A DNA stretch of 10,658 nt from JAXGVG01 sp040773965 (GTDB taxonomy: Bacteria; Pseudomonadota; Alphaproteobacteria; UBA9219), in contig JAXGVG010000060.1 in the NCBI GenBank assembly GCA_040773965.1, positions 1 to 10,658 of the forward strand, given 5' to 3'. The notes under the pieces were generated by a model, which saw only the letters and a list, made by a program, of their open reading frames with translations, did not search any database and was not told where the DNA came from. Of the stretch, positions 1-6,634 are shown piece after piece (within the stretch, counting starts at the first letter, position 1; each line of letters starts with the position of its first letter). Position numbers and translations under genes: made by a program.

Positions 1-54
1 CCAACGCCCGCTCAGCGCTCGCCACACTATGTTCGTCAATCCTACAAAATCCAT
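1..54 (-). CDS. Possible start of an unrecognised gene running out of the window (partial)
   Basis: An ATG at 54-52 on the minus strand opens 18 uninterrupted codons to the window edge (MDFVGLTNIVWRALSGRW). A strong Shine-Dalgarno-like AGGGAGG lies at 66-60, five bases before the ATG, and is the main reason to list it. The peptide is too short to place in a family; I could not match it to a known protein or transposase. Eighteen open codons alone are weak evidence and the plus strand is also open here in two frames, so this may be chance. Confidence 0.25.
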   Translation of the reverse strand, partial: MDFVGLTNIVWRALSGRW

Positions 55-337
55 CGAAGCCTCCCTGCGAATCAGTTGGCTCCTTTAGAATCTTAAATGC
101 TTTTCAATACGTTAATGCGTCGTCAGGTGTAGGGTAGTGTGATCAGGATGTAAAAAAGGGGAAACTTCTCTTCGGTCTCCGGAAGGACGATCATCGAAGT
201 CTCGTTATAAAAGGTGGAAAAACAGTGTAGAACAATTAAGGAAAAACGGCAAAGCTCTAACCGGAAAAGAACCCCCTCCAAAAACCTCGATGAAAGACCG
301 GGATTTAGGCATGGGAAGAGAGGTCCCATCAAGCGGA
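55..337. other. AT-rich intergenic stretch, no convincing gene
   Basis: No reading frame here has both a good ribosome binding site and protein-like composition. A 69-codon minus-strand frame (332-123) starts with TTG, lacks a Shine-Dalgarno and has no recognisable content. The stretch is visibly richer in A and T than the rest of the window. The only structure I see is a short inverted repeat near its right end, listed separately. Confidence 0.5.
311..329. repeat. Inverted repeat ATGGGA-N7-TCCCAT
   Basis: Perfect 6-bp arms at 311-316 and 324-329 separated by seven bases. It sits just upstream of the putative -35 element (338-343) of the gene at 393, where a regulator could bind. No T-run follows directly, so it does not look like a terminator. 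Chance occurrence cannot be excluded at this length. Confidence 0.25.
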
Positions 338-367
338 TTGCTTTTATTTTGCGGTTGGGACTATATT
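338..367 (+). promoter_or_regulatory. Candidate sigma70-type promoter for the gene at 393
   Basis: TTGCTT (338-343) and TATATT (362-367) are separated by 18 bases, giving a start roughly 20 bases before the GTG codon at 393. An AAGGG ribosome binding site follows at 381-385, seven bases before that GTG. The match is reasonable but not strong, and the sequence is AT-rich, where such matches arise easily. Confidence 0.3.
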
Positions 368-392
368 TAAAGCCGTTCTAAAGGGTGCTGTT

Positions 393-1364
393 GTGTTCAA
401 GAAATTTAGAGAAGCAATAATTTGCTTTCGGCGGACGAAAACGTCAATTGCCGATAAAACGGCCGACCTTGCCGATCTGGAATCGGCTTGCACGATTCTA
501 AGCCGTGTCAAAAGACTGAACTATATCTTCGGCGTCTTTCGTGCTTTCGGCTTTTCTGTTGGCGTATGCGCGCGTGATTTTATGCAATTTAACTTCGACG
601 CTTCGGTCCTTACAGCCCAAAAGTGGTTCAAAGCGGCGCAAGAAGTCGCGGCCTCGGGAAGGGACAACAAAAACGAAATTAAATGCACGCGCGACGAGAT
701 CGAAAGAGCGCGAAGATTGAAAAATCATCTGGACTTTCCATCCAGAAGAAAACGCCGGAAACAATCGTTGCCTAACGGTTATAAACTTACCGGCATCGAT
801 AGAGCGGATTTATCCGTGTCCACCTGCATGGGTGCGCTGAATGCGGTACAACAAGGCATACGGCAGGCCCAACAATGCCTGCAACGCAGCCCGTCGGTTG
901 AATGTGGCGCTTCCGCCGAATTGTTGAATGTCGAGCAAAACGTCGTCCGCTTTCATCTTGAGCGCCGAATGAACAGCCGAACGGCAGCGGAAGAAGCGCA
1001 CATCGTTCAAATCTTGAAGGCTTTCGGCGCTGGTCCGGAAAAGCTGGAGAAAATTCAGTCCGCGTTCGAAGAGGTCGCTCTGGCCTTTACCCGTCGTGCC
1101 GTCAAGGAAAATGCCCGAATGTTAGAAAGGGCGCTCGCAAAGGGAAAAATGCAGCAATGGGAAAAGGACAGTTGGCGCGCCGATATGGTTTATTTGATGG
1201 AGAAAGTAGGAGGATCGTTGCAGGATTTCGATATTGCGCCCGAAGAGTGGGAAAAGTTCGGGGGAGAAAAAAGAAACCCGGACCGGCCCTTTATAAATCA
1301 GGAACGAAGGCTGGCGTCGCTCTTAAAGCCGAATTCCGGCGGAAGAAAGCCGGGGTTTTTATAA
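393..1364 (+). CDS. Hypothetical basic helical protein, 323 aa
   Basis: I do not recognise this protein. It starts with GTG, chosen because AAGGG lies seven bases upstream and the frame has no better start. The sequence is rich in Lys, Arg, Glu and Ala and looks mostly alpha-helical. A basic cluster (RRKRRK, about residues 118-123) follows a charged helix, and a second charged helical region spans about 195-270. There is no clear signal peptide; residues 40-62 (YIFGVFRAFGFSVGVCARDF) are fairly hydrophobic but interrupted by Arg. It is monocistronic, with its own candidate promoter and terminator. Base composition and the more frequent AGA and A/T-ending codons differ from the efflux operon to its right, which is compatible with horizontal acquisition. 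Its last six bases overlap the 3' end of the convergent OMF gene. That it encodes a protein is likely; its function is unknown. Confidence 0.7.
   Translation: MFKKFREAIICFRRTKTSIADKTADLADLESACTILSRVKRLNYIFGVFRAFGFSVGVCARDFMQFNFDASVLTAQKWFKAAQEVAASGRDNKNEIKCTRDEIERARRLKNHLDFPSRRKRRKQSLPNGYKLTGIDRADLSVSTCMGALNAVQQGIRQAQQCLQRSPSVECGASAELLNVEQNVVRFHLERRMNSRTAAEEAHIVQILKAFGAGPEKLEKIQSAFEEVALAFTRRAVKENARMLERALAKGKMQQWEKDSWRADMVYLMEKVGGSLQDFDIAPEEWEKFGGEKRNPDRPFINQERRLASLLKPNSGGRKPGFL
1332..1360 (+). terminator. Intrinsic terminator inside the 3' end of the coding sequence
   Basis: AATTCCGGC (1332-1340) pairs with GCCGGGGTT (1349-1357) around an 8-base loop, including two G-T pairs. The T-run at 1356-1360 ends just before the TAA stop (1362-1364). 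The structure therefore lies within the last ten codons of the hypothetical gene. Read on the minus strand, the stem follows the stop codon of the OMF gene but lacks a T-run, so it probably acts mainly on plus-strand transcripts. Confidence 0.55.
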
Positions 1365-2756
1365 CGCCGGGCCCTCGATCTGCGGCGCCCCGCCCAGCGC
1401 CAGGCACAGCGTGACATAATTCGTCCACTGGTTGAAACGCGTCTGCAGCAGGGAACTTTCCGCGGCGCGTCTTTTCTCCTGCGCGTTAAGCCAGTCCTGA
1501 AGGGCCGCATAGCCGGTCCTGTAACGAACGTCATAAATGCCTTCGGCTTTTTGGGCGTTATCCAGCGCAGTCACATAAGAAACCCTCTGTTCCTCGTAAT
1601 GCGTGCGCGCCGACAAGGCGTTTTCCACGTCGCTGAACGACTGATAAACCGTCTGCCTGAAAGAAACGATCGCTTCCTCATATTCGGCTTTTGAAACGGC
1701 GACGTTGTTTTCCATGGTCTGCCAATCGAGGAAAGGCAAAACAATACCCGTGCCCAATGTGACCAGCGGGTTTTGCAGAAGGTCCTTGAGCGAAACGCTC
1801 GATGTCCCAAGCGTCCCCGTTAACGTGATCGTTGGAAGAAAACTGGCGCGTGTGGCGTTGACGGTTGACAAGCTTTTGCGCAAGCGCAATTCGGCCGCTT
1901 TTAAATCAGGCCGCCTTAACAATAGATCGGCAGGCAACCCGGCCGAAACAAGCGGTATTTCGCCGGAAGGAAGGGTTGGAGGATCGGCTCCCATTGTTCC
2001 CGGCGGCGCGTCGAACAGAATGGCGAAGGCATTGCGGACTTCGGTTCTTTGCCGGGCGAGATCGGCTTCGATGGCTTTAAGGGTTTGCAGGTCTTGCTCG
2101 GCCTGCGCGCGTTCAAGGCCCGAAACGGCGCCCGTTTCGTGCTGAACCTTGACAAGATTGAGCGTCTTTTCGGCATACGCCATACTGGCGCGGTTGAGGG
2201 CGATTTTCTCGTTAAGATAGGCCAGCTGGAGGTAAAGTTTAACCGCGGTTCCCGCAAGCGAAAGCGCCGCGCTTTCCCTGTCCTGTTCCGTCGCCAAGGC
2301 TTCCCATGCGGCCGCGTCGCTTTCGCTGGCAATTTTACCCCAGAGATCGGCTTCGTAACTGACGGTTCCTGTGCCCGCAAACGACCGCGTGACAATAAGA
2401 GGATCGTCCAGCGTCCGCTTGTAGCTTTGCGAAACGCCGCTGCCTCTCAAGGAGGGAAAAAGCCCGTTGTTGGCAATATCGGCTTTCATTTGCGCCTGCC
2501 GGACTTTCAGCGCAGCGGCGGCAAGATCGTTGTTGCGGGCCAGCGCCTCTTTAACAAGATTGTCGAGCGCCGGATCGTTGAGGGCGCGCCACCAGTCCCC
2601 TTCGACGGCCTTTTCGTTCGAAGACGTTTCCTGCCAGTTGGTGGGCGCATCGACCGGCGGCGGCGTATAGGGCGTGCCGATAAGGCTTCCGCACCCGGCC
2701 ATCCCGAGAGAGGCAAGCAAAACCGAAAAACCGAAAAAGCGGGAAGCGTTCATCAT
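1359..2756 (-). CDS. Outer-membrane efflux lipoprotein, NodT/OprM-like (TolC superfamily), 465 aa
   Basis: This is the outer-membrane channel of a tripartite efflux system. The N-terminus is a lipoprotein signal with the lipobox-like MAGC, so Cys22 would be the acylated residue of the mature protein. The body shows two OEP-type repeats: the first includes NNGLFPSLRGSG (about 96-107), and the second carries the signature LLLRRPDLKAAELRL (about 277-291) followed by ASFLPTITLTG. The length is usual for the NodT family. The ATG overlaps the macB stop as ATGA (2756-2753), so translation is probably coupled. No strong Shine-Dalgarno is present; GAGG lies about 13 bases upstream. The gene is last in the macA-macB operon, which supplies the partners it needs to span the envelope. 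The transported substrate cannot be read from the sequence. Confidence 0.93.
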   Translation of the reverse strand: MMNASRFFGFSVLLASLGMAGCGSLIGTPYTPPPVDAPTNWQETSSNEKAVEGDWWRALNDPALDNLVKEALARNNDLAAAALKVRQAQMKADIANNGLFPSLRGSGVSQSYKRTLDDPLIVTRSFAGTGTVSYEADLWGKIASESDAAAWEALATEQDRESAALSLAGTAVKLYLQLAYLNEKIALNRASMAYAEKTLNLVKVQHETGAVSGLERAQAEQDLQTLKAIEADLARQRTEVRNAFAILFDAPPGTMGADPPTLPSGEIPLVSAGLPADLLLRRPDLKAAELRLRKSLSTVNATRASFLPTITLTGTLGTSSVSLKDLLQNPLVTLGTGIVLPFLDWQTMENNVAVSKAEYEEAIVSFRQTVYQSFSDVENALSARTHYEEQRVSYVTALDNAQKAEGIYDVRYRTGYAALQDWLNAQEKRRAAESSLLQTRFNQWTNYVTLCLALGGAPQIEGPAL

Positions 2757-4699
2757 TCGCGCGCCAAAGCCTCGACAGGATCAAGACGCGCGGCATTGCG
2801 CGCCGGGAGGAACCCGAAGATAATACCGATAAGCGTCGAGCATGCAAATGCGGCAAGGATGGAGGCGAGCGAAAAAACCATCGTGAAATTCGTCTCGAAT
2901 TTATCGAAAACAAAGCCAATGCCAAGGGCAAACAGGATTCCCATGACGCCGGCGCAGAAGCAAACGAGAACGGCTTCGATAAGGAACTGGGTCAATATGT
3001 CGCTCTGTCGGGCGCCGACGGCCATACGCACGCCGATTTCCTTCGTTCTTTCCGTCACGGATACAAGCATGATGTTCATCACACCGATGCCGCCCACCAC
3101 CAGGGATATAACGGCAATCATGGCGGTTAAAAGGCGCATGGTGGCCGTCGTGTTTTCGATCGTTTGACGGATGTTGGCCGTGTTCACGAGAAAAAAGTCC
3201 TGCCGCCGGTGCCGGGCCAGCAAAAGAGACTTGATTCCCTGTTCGGCGGCGTCCGTGGAAACGTTGTCCGCGACCCGGACGGTTATGCTCCGCAAATAGG
3301 ACTGTCCCAGCATGCGCGACATCACGGATGTGTAAGGCAGCCAAAGACGAAGGTTGCTGTCGTTGCCAAACCCGCTTTCCTTTTTCTTGGTGACGCCGAC
3401 AATACGAACGGGAACGTTTCCCAAAAGAACCGTGTCGCCGAGCGCCTCGTCGCGGCCTTCGAACAGCAAGGCATGGGTGTTGTCGTCGATGACGGCTTCC
3501 TGCGTCTGGTTTTTCACGCTTAACGGATCGAACGTGCCGCCCATGGCGAATTCCAGCCCTTTTACCTGAAAGAATTCGGAACCCACGCCAAAAACCTGCG
3601 CGTTGACGGCTGTATTTCCGTACTTCAGCACAACGTTGGTGGAAACGACGGGCGTAACGCTGTTGACATAACTTTGTTTGCCGAGCGCGTCGGCGTCGGC
3701 GGCGGTAAGCGTCCGGATGGCGCCGGACCGCAAATCGCCGAAATCCTTGCCCGAGTAAATATCGATCGTGTCGGTGCCGATCGAACTTATATCTTTCAAA
3801 ATGCGCTGTTTCGACCCTTCTCCCAGCGCCACGACGCACACGACGGAAGCGATGCCGATGACGATGCCGAGCATGGTCAGGAACGTGCGCAATTTATGCG
3901 AGCGCATGGCCATGAGCGCCATAAAAAGGGCTTCGGCAAAGCGTTCGCGAACGGCCTCCCAGGAATGTTGGGCGGCTTCGGGCAGATCGGGCAGCGCCGG
4001 GGCCGGATTCCTTTCGTCTTTCCGTTGGTCGCTAACGATCCGTCCGTCGCTGATGCTGATGATTCTATCCGCGATACCAGCCACGTTCATATCATGGGTC
4101 ACGATGATGATTGTGTGCCCTTCGGCATGGAGTTCTTTCAGAAGGTTCAAAACTTCCCGGCCGCTTTTTTGGTCGAGCGCGCCCGTTGGCTCGTCGGCCA
4201 GAATGACCTTGCCGCCGTTCATAAGCGCGCGCGCGATGCTGACGCGCTGTTGCTGCCCGCCCGACAGTTGGCCGGGCCGGTAAGTCAACCGGTCGTCCAT
4301 GCCAAGGCGCGTCAGGATGGCTTTGGCGCGCGCCTGCCGGTCATGGTGGCTTTTGCCTGCGTAAATCGCCGGGATTTCGACGTTGCCGATCGCCGACAGA
4401 TCGGACAAGAGATGATAGCGCTGGAAAATATAGCCGAAATGCTCGCGCCTGAGCCGGGCCAGCGCGTCGCTGTCCATGGAATCCGTCGAACGTCCCGCAA
4501 CCGAATAGGAACCCGACGTCGGATGATCGAGACAGCCGATGATGTTCATCAACGTCGATTTGCCGGAGCCGGAAGCGCCAACGACGGCGATAAGCTCTCC
4601 GGCTTCGATGGTCAGATCGACGTCTTTCAGGGCGGCAACCGTCTGATCGCCGGCGGGATATTCCCGCGTCACCTTCTTGAGAACGAGCAGAGGTTCCAT
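2753..4699 (-). CDS. macB: MacB-type ABC transporter, fused ATPase and permease, 648 aa
   Basis: This is the inner-membrane ATPase and permease of a MacAB tripartite pump; E. coli MacB exports macrolides and enterotoxin, but the substrate here is unknown. The ATPase half has Walker A GASGSGKST (41-49), Q-loop Gln93, signature LSGGQ (145-149), Walker B VILADE (165-170), D-loop ALDQ (174-177) and H-loop His202. The permease half has a first membrane helix at about 272-292, a large periplasmic domain, and three further helices at about 524-546, 572-597 and 607-632. It ends with the FtsX/MacB hallmark PARNAARLDPVEALARE. All catalytic residues appear intact and the length matches the family. The ATG lies three bases after the macA stop, with AGGG about nine bases upstream inside the macA end. 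Non-drug substrates (siderophores, peptides, lipoproteins) are also known for this family. Confidence 0.95.
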   Translation of the reverse strand: MEPLLVLKKVTREYPAGDQTVAALKDVDLTIEAGELIAVVGASGSGKSTLMNIIGCLDHPTSGSYSVAGRSTDSMDSDALARLRREHFGYIFQRYHLLSDLSAIGNVEIPAIYAGKSHHDRQARAKAILTRLGMDDRLTYRPGQLSGGQQQRVSIARALMNGGKVILADEPTGALDQKSGREVLNLLKELHAEGHTIIIVTHDMNVAGIADRIISISDGRIVSDQRKDERNPAPALPDLPEAAQHSWEAVRERFAEALFMALMAMRSHKLRTFLTMLGIVIGIASVVCVVALGEGSKQRILKDISSIGTDTIDIYSGKDFGDLRSGAIRTLTAADADALGKQSYVNSVTPVVSTNVVLKYGNTAVNAQVFGVGSEFFQVKGLEFAMGGTFDPLSVKNQTQEAVIDDNTHALLFEGRDEALGDTVLLGNVPVRIVGVTKKKESGFGNDSNLRLWLPYTSVMSRMLGQSYLRSITVRVADNVSTDAAEQGIKSLLLARHRRQDFFLVNTANIRQTIENTTATMRLLTAMIAVISLVVGGIGVMNIMLVSVTERTKEIGVRMAVGARQSDILTQFLIEAVLVCFCAGVMGILFALGIGFVFDKFETNFTMVFSLASILAAFACSTLIGIIFGFLPARNAARLDPVEALARE

Positions 4700-4702
4700 C
4701 GT

Positions 4703-5911
4703 TCAGAGCCCTATGGGTCTCATGCGCCTTGGAATTTGCGTCGTGCCGTCGCCCGTCGCTTCGCCGACGATCACTTGCTCGCCTTCCTCCAATCCTTCCG
4801 TGATTTCTACGGAAATGCCGTCCGTCATGCCGGTCTTGACGTTGCGATCGACGATTTTATCCGGCCCGGCGAGAACGCGCACCGTATAGGCGCCGTTTTT
4901 GGTTTCCTTGCTCAACGCGGAACGCGGAATGGTCAAAACGCCTTTGGCCTCGTTCAGGACGACAACGACCTGCGCCGTCATCGCTATGCGCAGCTTTCCG
5001 TCGGGGTTGGGAACGTCGAAGAGGCCGTTGTAATAAATGGCGGCGCTCGAGCTGGAGCTGGAGCTGGTTGACGAAGCGGACGACGATGACGATTCCGACT
5101 GAATGGAATCGGGCGCGGGCTCGATGGAACGCAGTTTGGCGTAATAGCGGTTGTCGGGTTCGCCCAGAATGGTGAAATAGACTTTCTGTTCGGGCTTGAC
5201 GCGCGGCACGTCGGCTTCGGAAATCTGGGCTTTGACGGTCATCGTGTCCAGCTGGGCCAGCTTGATGATCGTCGGCGCCTGTTGGACCGAATTGACGGTC
5301 TGTCCTTCCTGATAAGGGATGGCGACGACGGTGCCGTCGATCGGCGCGACGATGGCGGTGTATTCAAGATTTGTTTTTGCTTTGCTCACGGCAATTTCGG
5401 CCTGCTGGATCTGCGCGTCGAGCGAGGAGATATCCGCCCGGATGGTGTCGAGATTGGCCTCTGCCGTCTCATAGCTTTCGCGGGAAATGGCGTCGCGCTT
5501 CAGCATGTTTTTCTGGCGCGCGAAAGACAGTTCGGCCTGTTTCAATGCCGCCAGCCGGGCTTCCTTGTCGGCGCGCACTTTGGCGAGGGCGGCTTCGGCG
5601 TCGCGCACGGAGTCCCGCTGTGTCCGGGAGTCGATTTCCGCGACAAGATCGCCTTTCTTGACCGTTTGCCCCAGAACGACCGGCAGCGATTTAATCTGTC
5701 CCGAAACTTGCGCGCCGACGTTGACCTGTAAAAAGGCTTCCAGCGTGCCGTCGGCAAGCACGGTTTCCGTCATATCCGTTGGCGCAACGGTGGCCGTAAT
5801 GTATTTGGGCGCCGCCGTGGAAGGAAAGAAAGCCATTTTTCCCAAAACGGCCAGCGCGATCAGCGTTATAGCCAAAAGCGAATAAACAACGCGGCGCATA
5901 CGACGAGTCAT
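4703..5911 (-). CDS. macA: MacA-type periplasmic adaptor (membrane fusion protein), 402 aa
   Basis: This subunit links MacB to the outer-membrane channel. From the ATG at 5911, a single N-terminal membrane anchor (about 9-29, after the basic MTRRMRR) precedes a split lipoyl domain (about 62-96 and 186-222; GQTVKKGDLVAEID is typical). A helical coiled-coil hairpin (about 97-185) lies between the two lipoyl halves. The beta-barrel domain follows, with NGLFDVPNPDGKLRIAMTAQV (about 295-315), then the membrane-proximal domain with LTIPRSAL. A Ser-rich segment (272-289) sits just before the NGLFDVPNP strand. The frame can be extended to a GTG at 5968, adding 19 residues, but I chose the ATG at 5911. 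It has a GGGGGG ribosome binding sequence at 5928-5923 and places the basic residues directly before the anchor. It is the first gene of the operon, transcribed away from the VOC gene. Confidence 0.94.
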   Translation of the reverse strand: MTRRMRRVVYSLLAITLIALAVLGKMAFFPSTAAPKYITATVAPTDMTETVLADGTLEAFLQVNVGAQVSGQIKSLPVVLGQTVKKGDLVAEIDSRTQRDSVRDAEAALAKVRADKEARLAALKQAELSFARQKNMLKRDAISRESYETAEANLDTIRADISSLDAQIQQAEIAVSKAKTNLEYTAIVAPIDGTVVAIPYQEGQTVNSVQQAPTIIKLAQLDTMTVKAQISEADVPRVKPEQKVYFTILGEPDNRYYAKLRSIEPAPDSIQSESSSSSASSTSSSSSSSAAIYYNGLFDVPNPDGKLRIAMTAQVVVVLNEAKGVLTIPRSALSKETKNGAYTVRVLAGPDKIVDRNVKTGMTDGISVEITEGLEEGEQVIVGEATGDGTTQIPRRMRPIGL

Positions 5912-5991
5912 CGAAACAAGAACCCCCCAGACATTTGCCTTTATCACACCAAACGGAACGTACGCCACAGGATTCGGCGCGACAAAAGCCC

Positions 5992-6020
5992 AAAAAAGCG
6001 CGTTTCATAAATAAACGCGC
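5992..6020 (-). terminator. Terminator-like hairpin upstream of macA (possible attenuator)
   Basis: Reading the minus strand, GCGCGTTT (6020-6013) and AAACGCGC (6005-5998) form a perfect 8-bp stem around a 7-base loop, followed at once by six T (5997-5992). This is a classic intrinsic terminator shape pointing towards macA. It lies 80 bases before the macA start, with no minus-strand gene upstream to terminate. It could attenuate a macAB leader, end a small RNA, or remain from a lost gene. On the plus strand no T-run follows it. Confidence 0.5.
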
Positions 6021-6024
6021 GAAA

Positions 6025-6081
6025 AACGGCAATCCTGCGGCAGGCGAACGAAAGAATCGTCAATGCCGCAAGAAAGCCGTT
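6025..6081 (-). ncRNA. Candidate structured RNA: nested three-stem hairpin before the terminator
   Basis: Three inverted repeats are nested on one axis: AACGGC/GCCGTT (6025-6030 with 6076-6081), TGCGGCA/TGCCGCA (6036-6042 with 6064-6070) and ACGA/TCGT (6048-6051 with 6057-6060). Internal loops of 5/5 and 5/3 bases and a 5-base apical loop separate them. On the minus strand this 57-base structure is followed four bases later by the terminator at 6020-5992, the usual order of a structured leader or small RNA. I see no good promoter for it on either strand. A palindromic GTATAC at 6097-6102 could serve as part of a -10 element in both directions. No known RNA family is recognised. Confidence 0.3.
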
Positions 6082-6097
6082 GTTTGTTCCGGGCGTG

Positions 6098-6127
6098 TAT
6101 ACTAATCGGTAGGGGCGAAGAGAGGGA
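6098..6127 (+). promoter_or_regulatory. Candidate -10 box and ribosome binding site of the VOC gene
   Basis: TATACT (6098-6103) is a good -10 hexamer, but no -35 element is found at the usual spacing; TTGTTT at 6080-6085 is only 12 bases away. AGAGGGA (6121-6127) is a strong Shine-Dalgarno eight bases before the ATG at 6136 and supports that start. The same spacer carries the macA upstream region on the opposite strand. Confidence 0.35.
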
Positions 6128-6135
6128 TCTCAAAC

Positions 6136-6591
6136 ATGAATAAACGGCCTGACCCTAATGCCCTGATTCCTGAATTGCTTTGTACAAGCGCCAAAGCAAG
6201 CATGGATTTTTATATAAAAGTGTTGGGCTTCAGGATTCTCTACCAGCGCGAAGAGCACCGTTTTGCGATGCTGGAAAGACAAGGCGCCCAAATCATGCTG
6301 GATGAATTGGTGCCAAACAGCCCCCGCTCATGGATTGCGGGTTCTTTAGAGAAGCCTTTTGGCCGAGGCGTGAATCTGGATATTCACACGGAAAATGTCG
6401 ACATTCTTTATGCCCGCGTTCAGGCGGCGGGTGCGAAAATCTTTTTGCCTGTCGAAGAAAAATGGTATCGGGCCGATGATGTTTATCTTGGCGTAAGGCA
6501 GTTTATCGTTCTGGACCCCGATGGCTATCTTTTGCGTTTTTCGGGAAAGATAGGAACCAGGGACGAGCCGCCACAAACAGGGCTGTGTTGA
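6136..6591 (+). CDS. VOC superfamily protein, bleomycin-resistance-protein-like, 151 aa
   Basis: This small cytoplasmic protein has the vicinal oxygen chelate fold. The first beta-alpha-beta-beta-beta unit contains IPELLCTSAKASMDFYIKVLGF (about 11-32). The second contains GVNLDIHTENVDILYARVQAAGA and ends in RQFIVLDPDGYLLRFS. The combination of ALYARV-type helix, EEKWYRADD and GVRQFxVxDPDGYLLRF is typical of proteins annotated as bleomycin resistance or glyoxalase family. Classical members bind and sequester the drug as dimers rather than act as enzymes. Many chromosomal relatives have no proven drug role, so resistance is not established here. The ATG has a strong AGAGGGA site eight bases upstream. 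The gene diverges from the macAB pump and is convergent with the EAL gene, 43 bases away. Confidence 0.85.
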   Translation: MNKRPDPNALIPELLCTSAKASMDFYIKVLGFRILYQREEHRFAMLERQGAQIMLDELVPNSPRSWIAGSLEKPFGRGVNLDIHTENVDILYARVQAAGAKIFLPVEEKWYRADDVYLGVRQFIVLDPDGYLLRFSGKIGTRDEPPQTGLC

Positions 6592-6634
6592 AAAAAAGGA
6601 TCGGGACGTTACGAAAAACGTTTGAAGAATTTGC
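6592..6634. terminator. Weak terminator candidate between convergent genes
   Basis: ACGTT (6606-6610) and AACGT (6617-6621) can form a 5-bp stem with a 6-base loop. On the minus strand a run of seven T (6599-6592 region) follows some bases later; on the plus strand only short T-runs follow. Both the VOC gene and the EAL gene end here and must terminate nearby, but the hairpin is weak. Confidence 0.2.

Noticed and set aside
123..332. Minus-strand 69-codon frame in the left intergenic stretch
   Set aside because: TTG start, no Shine-Dalgarno, no recognisable content and a position over a putative promoter region; more likely chance.
2049..3167. Plus-strand open frame of 372 codons across the OMF/macB junction
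   Set aside because: It is antisense to the conserved OMF and MacB C-terminal motifs, and the translation is low-quality and very Arg-rich.
3674..5071. Long plus-strand open frame (465 codons) opposite macB and macA
   Set aside because: It is antisense to two unmistakable genes with complete motifs. Its translation is rich in Arg, Asp, Gly and His with no recognisable domain, as expected for a GC-rich shadow frame.
5912..5968. Extension of macA to the upstream GTG at 5968
   Set aside because: It adds 19 residues before the basic stretch and membrane anchor and has no good Shine-Dalgarno. The ATG at 5911 has a G-rich site and gives a standard N-terminus.
5691..6032. Minus-strand 113-codon frame overlapping the macA start, considered as a leader peptide
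   Set aside because: TTG start without a ribosome binding site, it runs deep into macA in another frame, and no regulatory codon run is visible.
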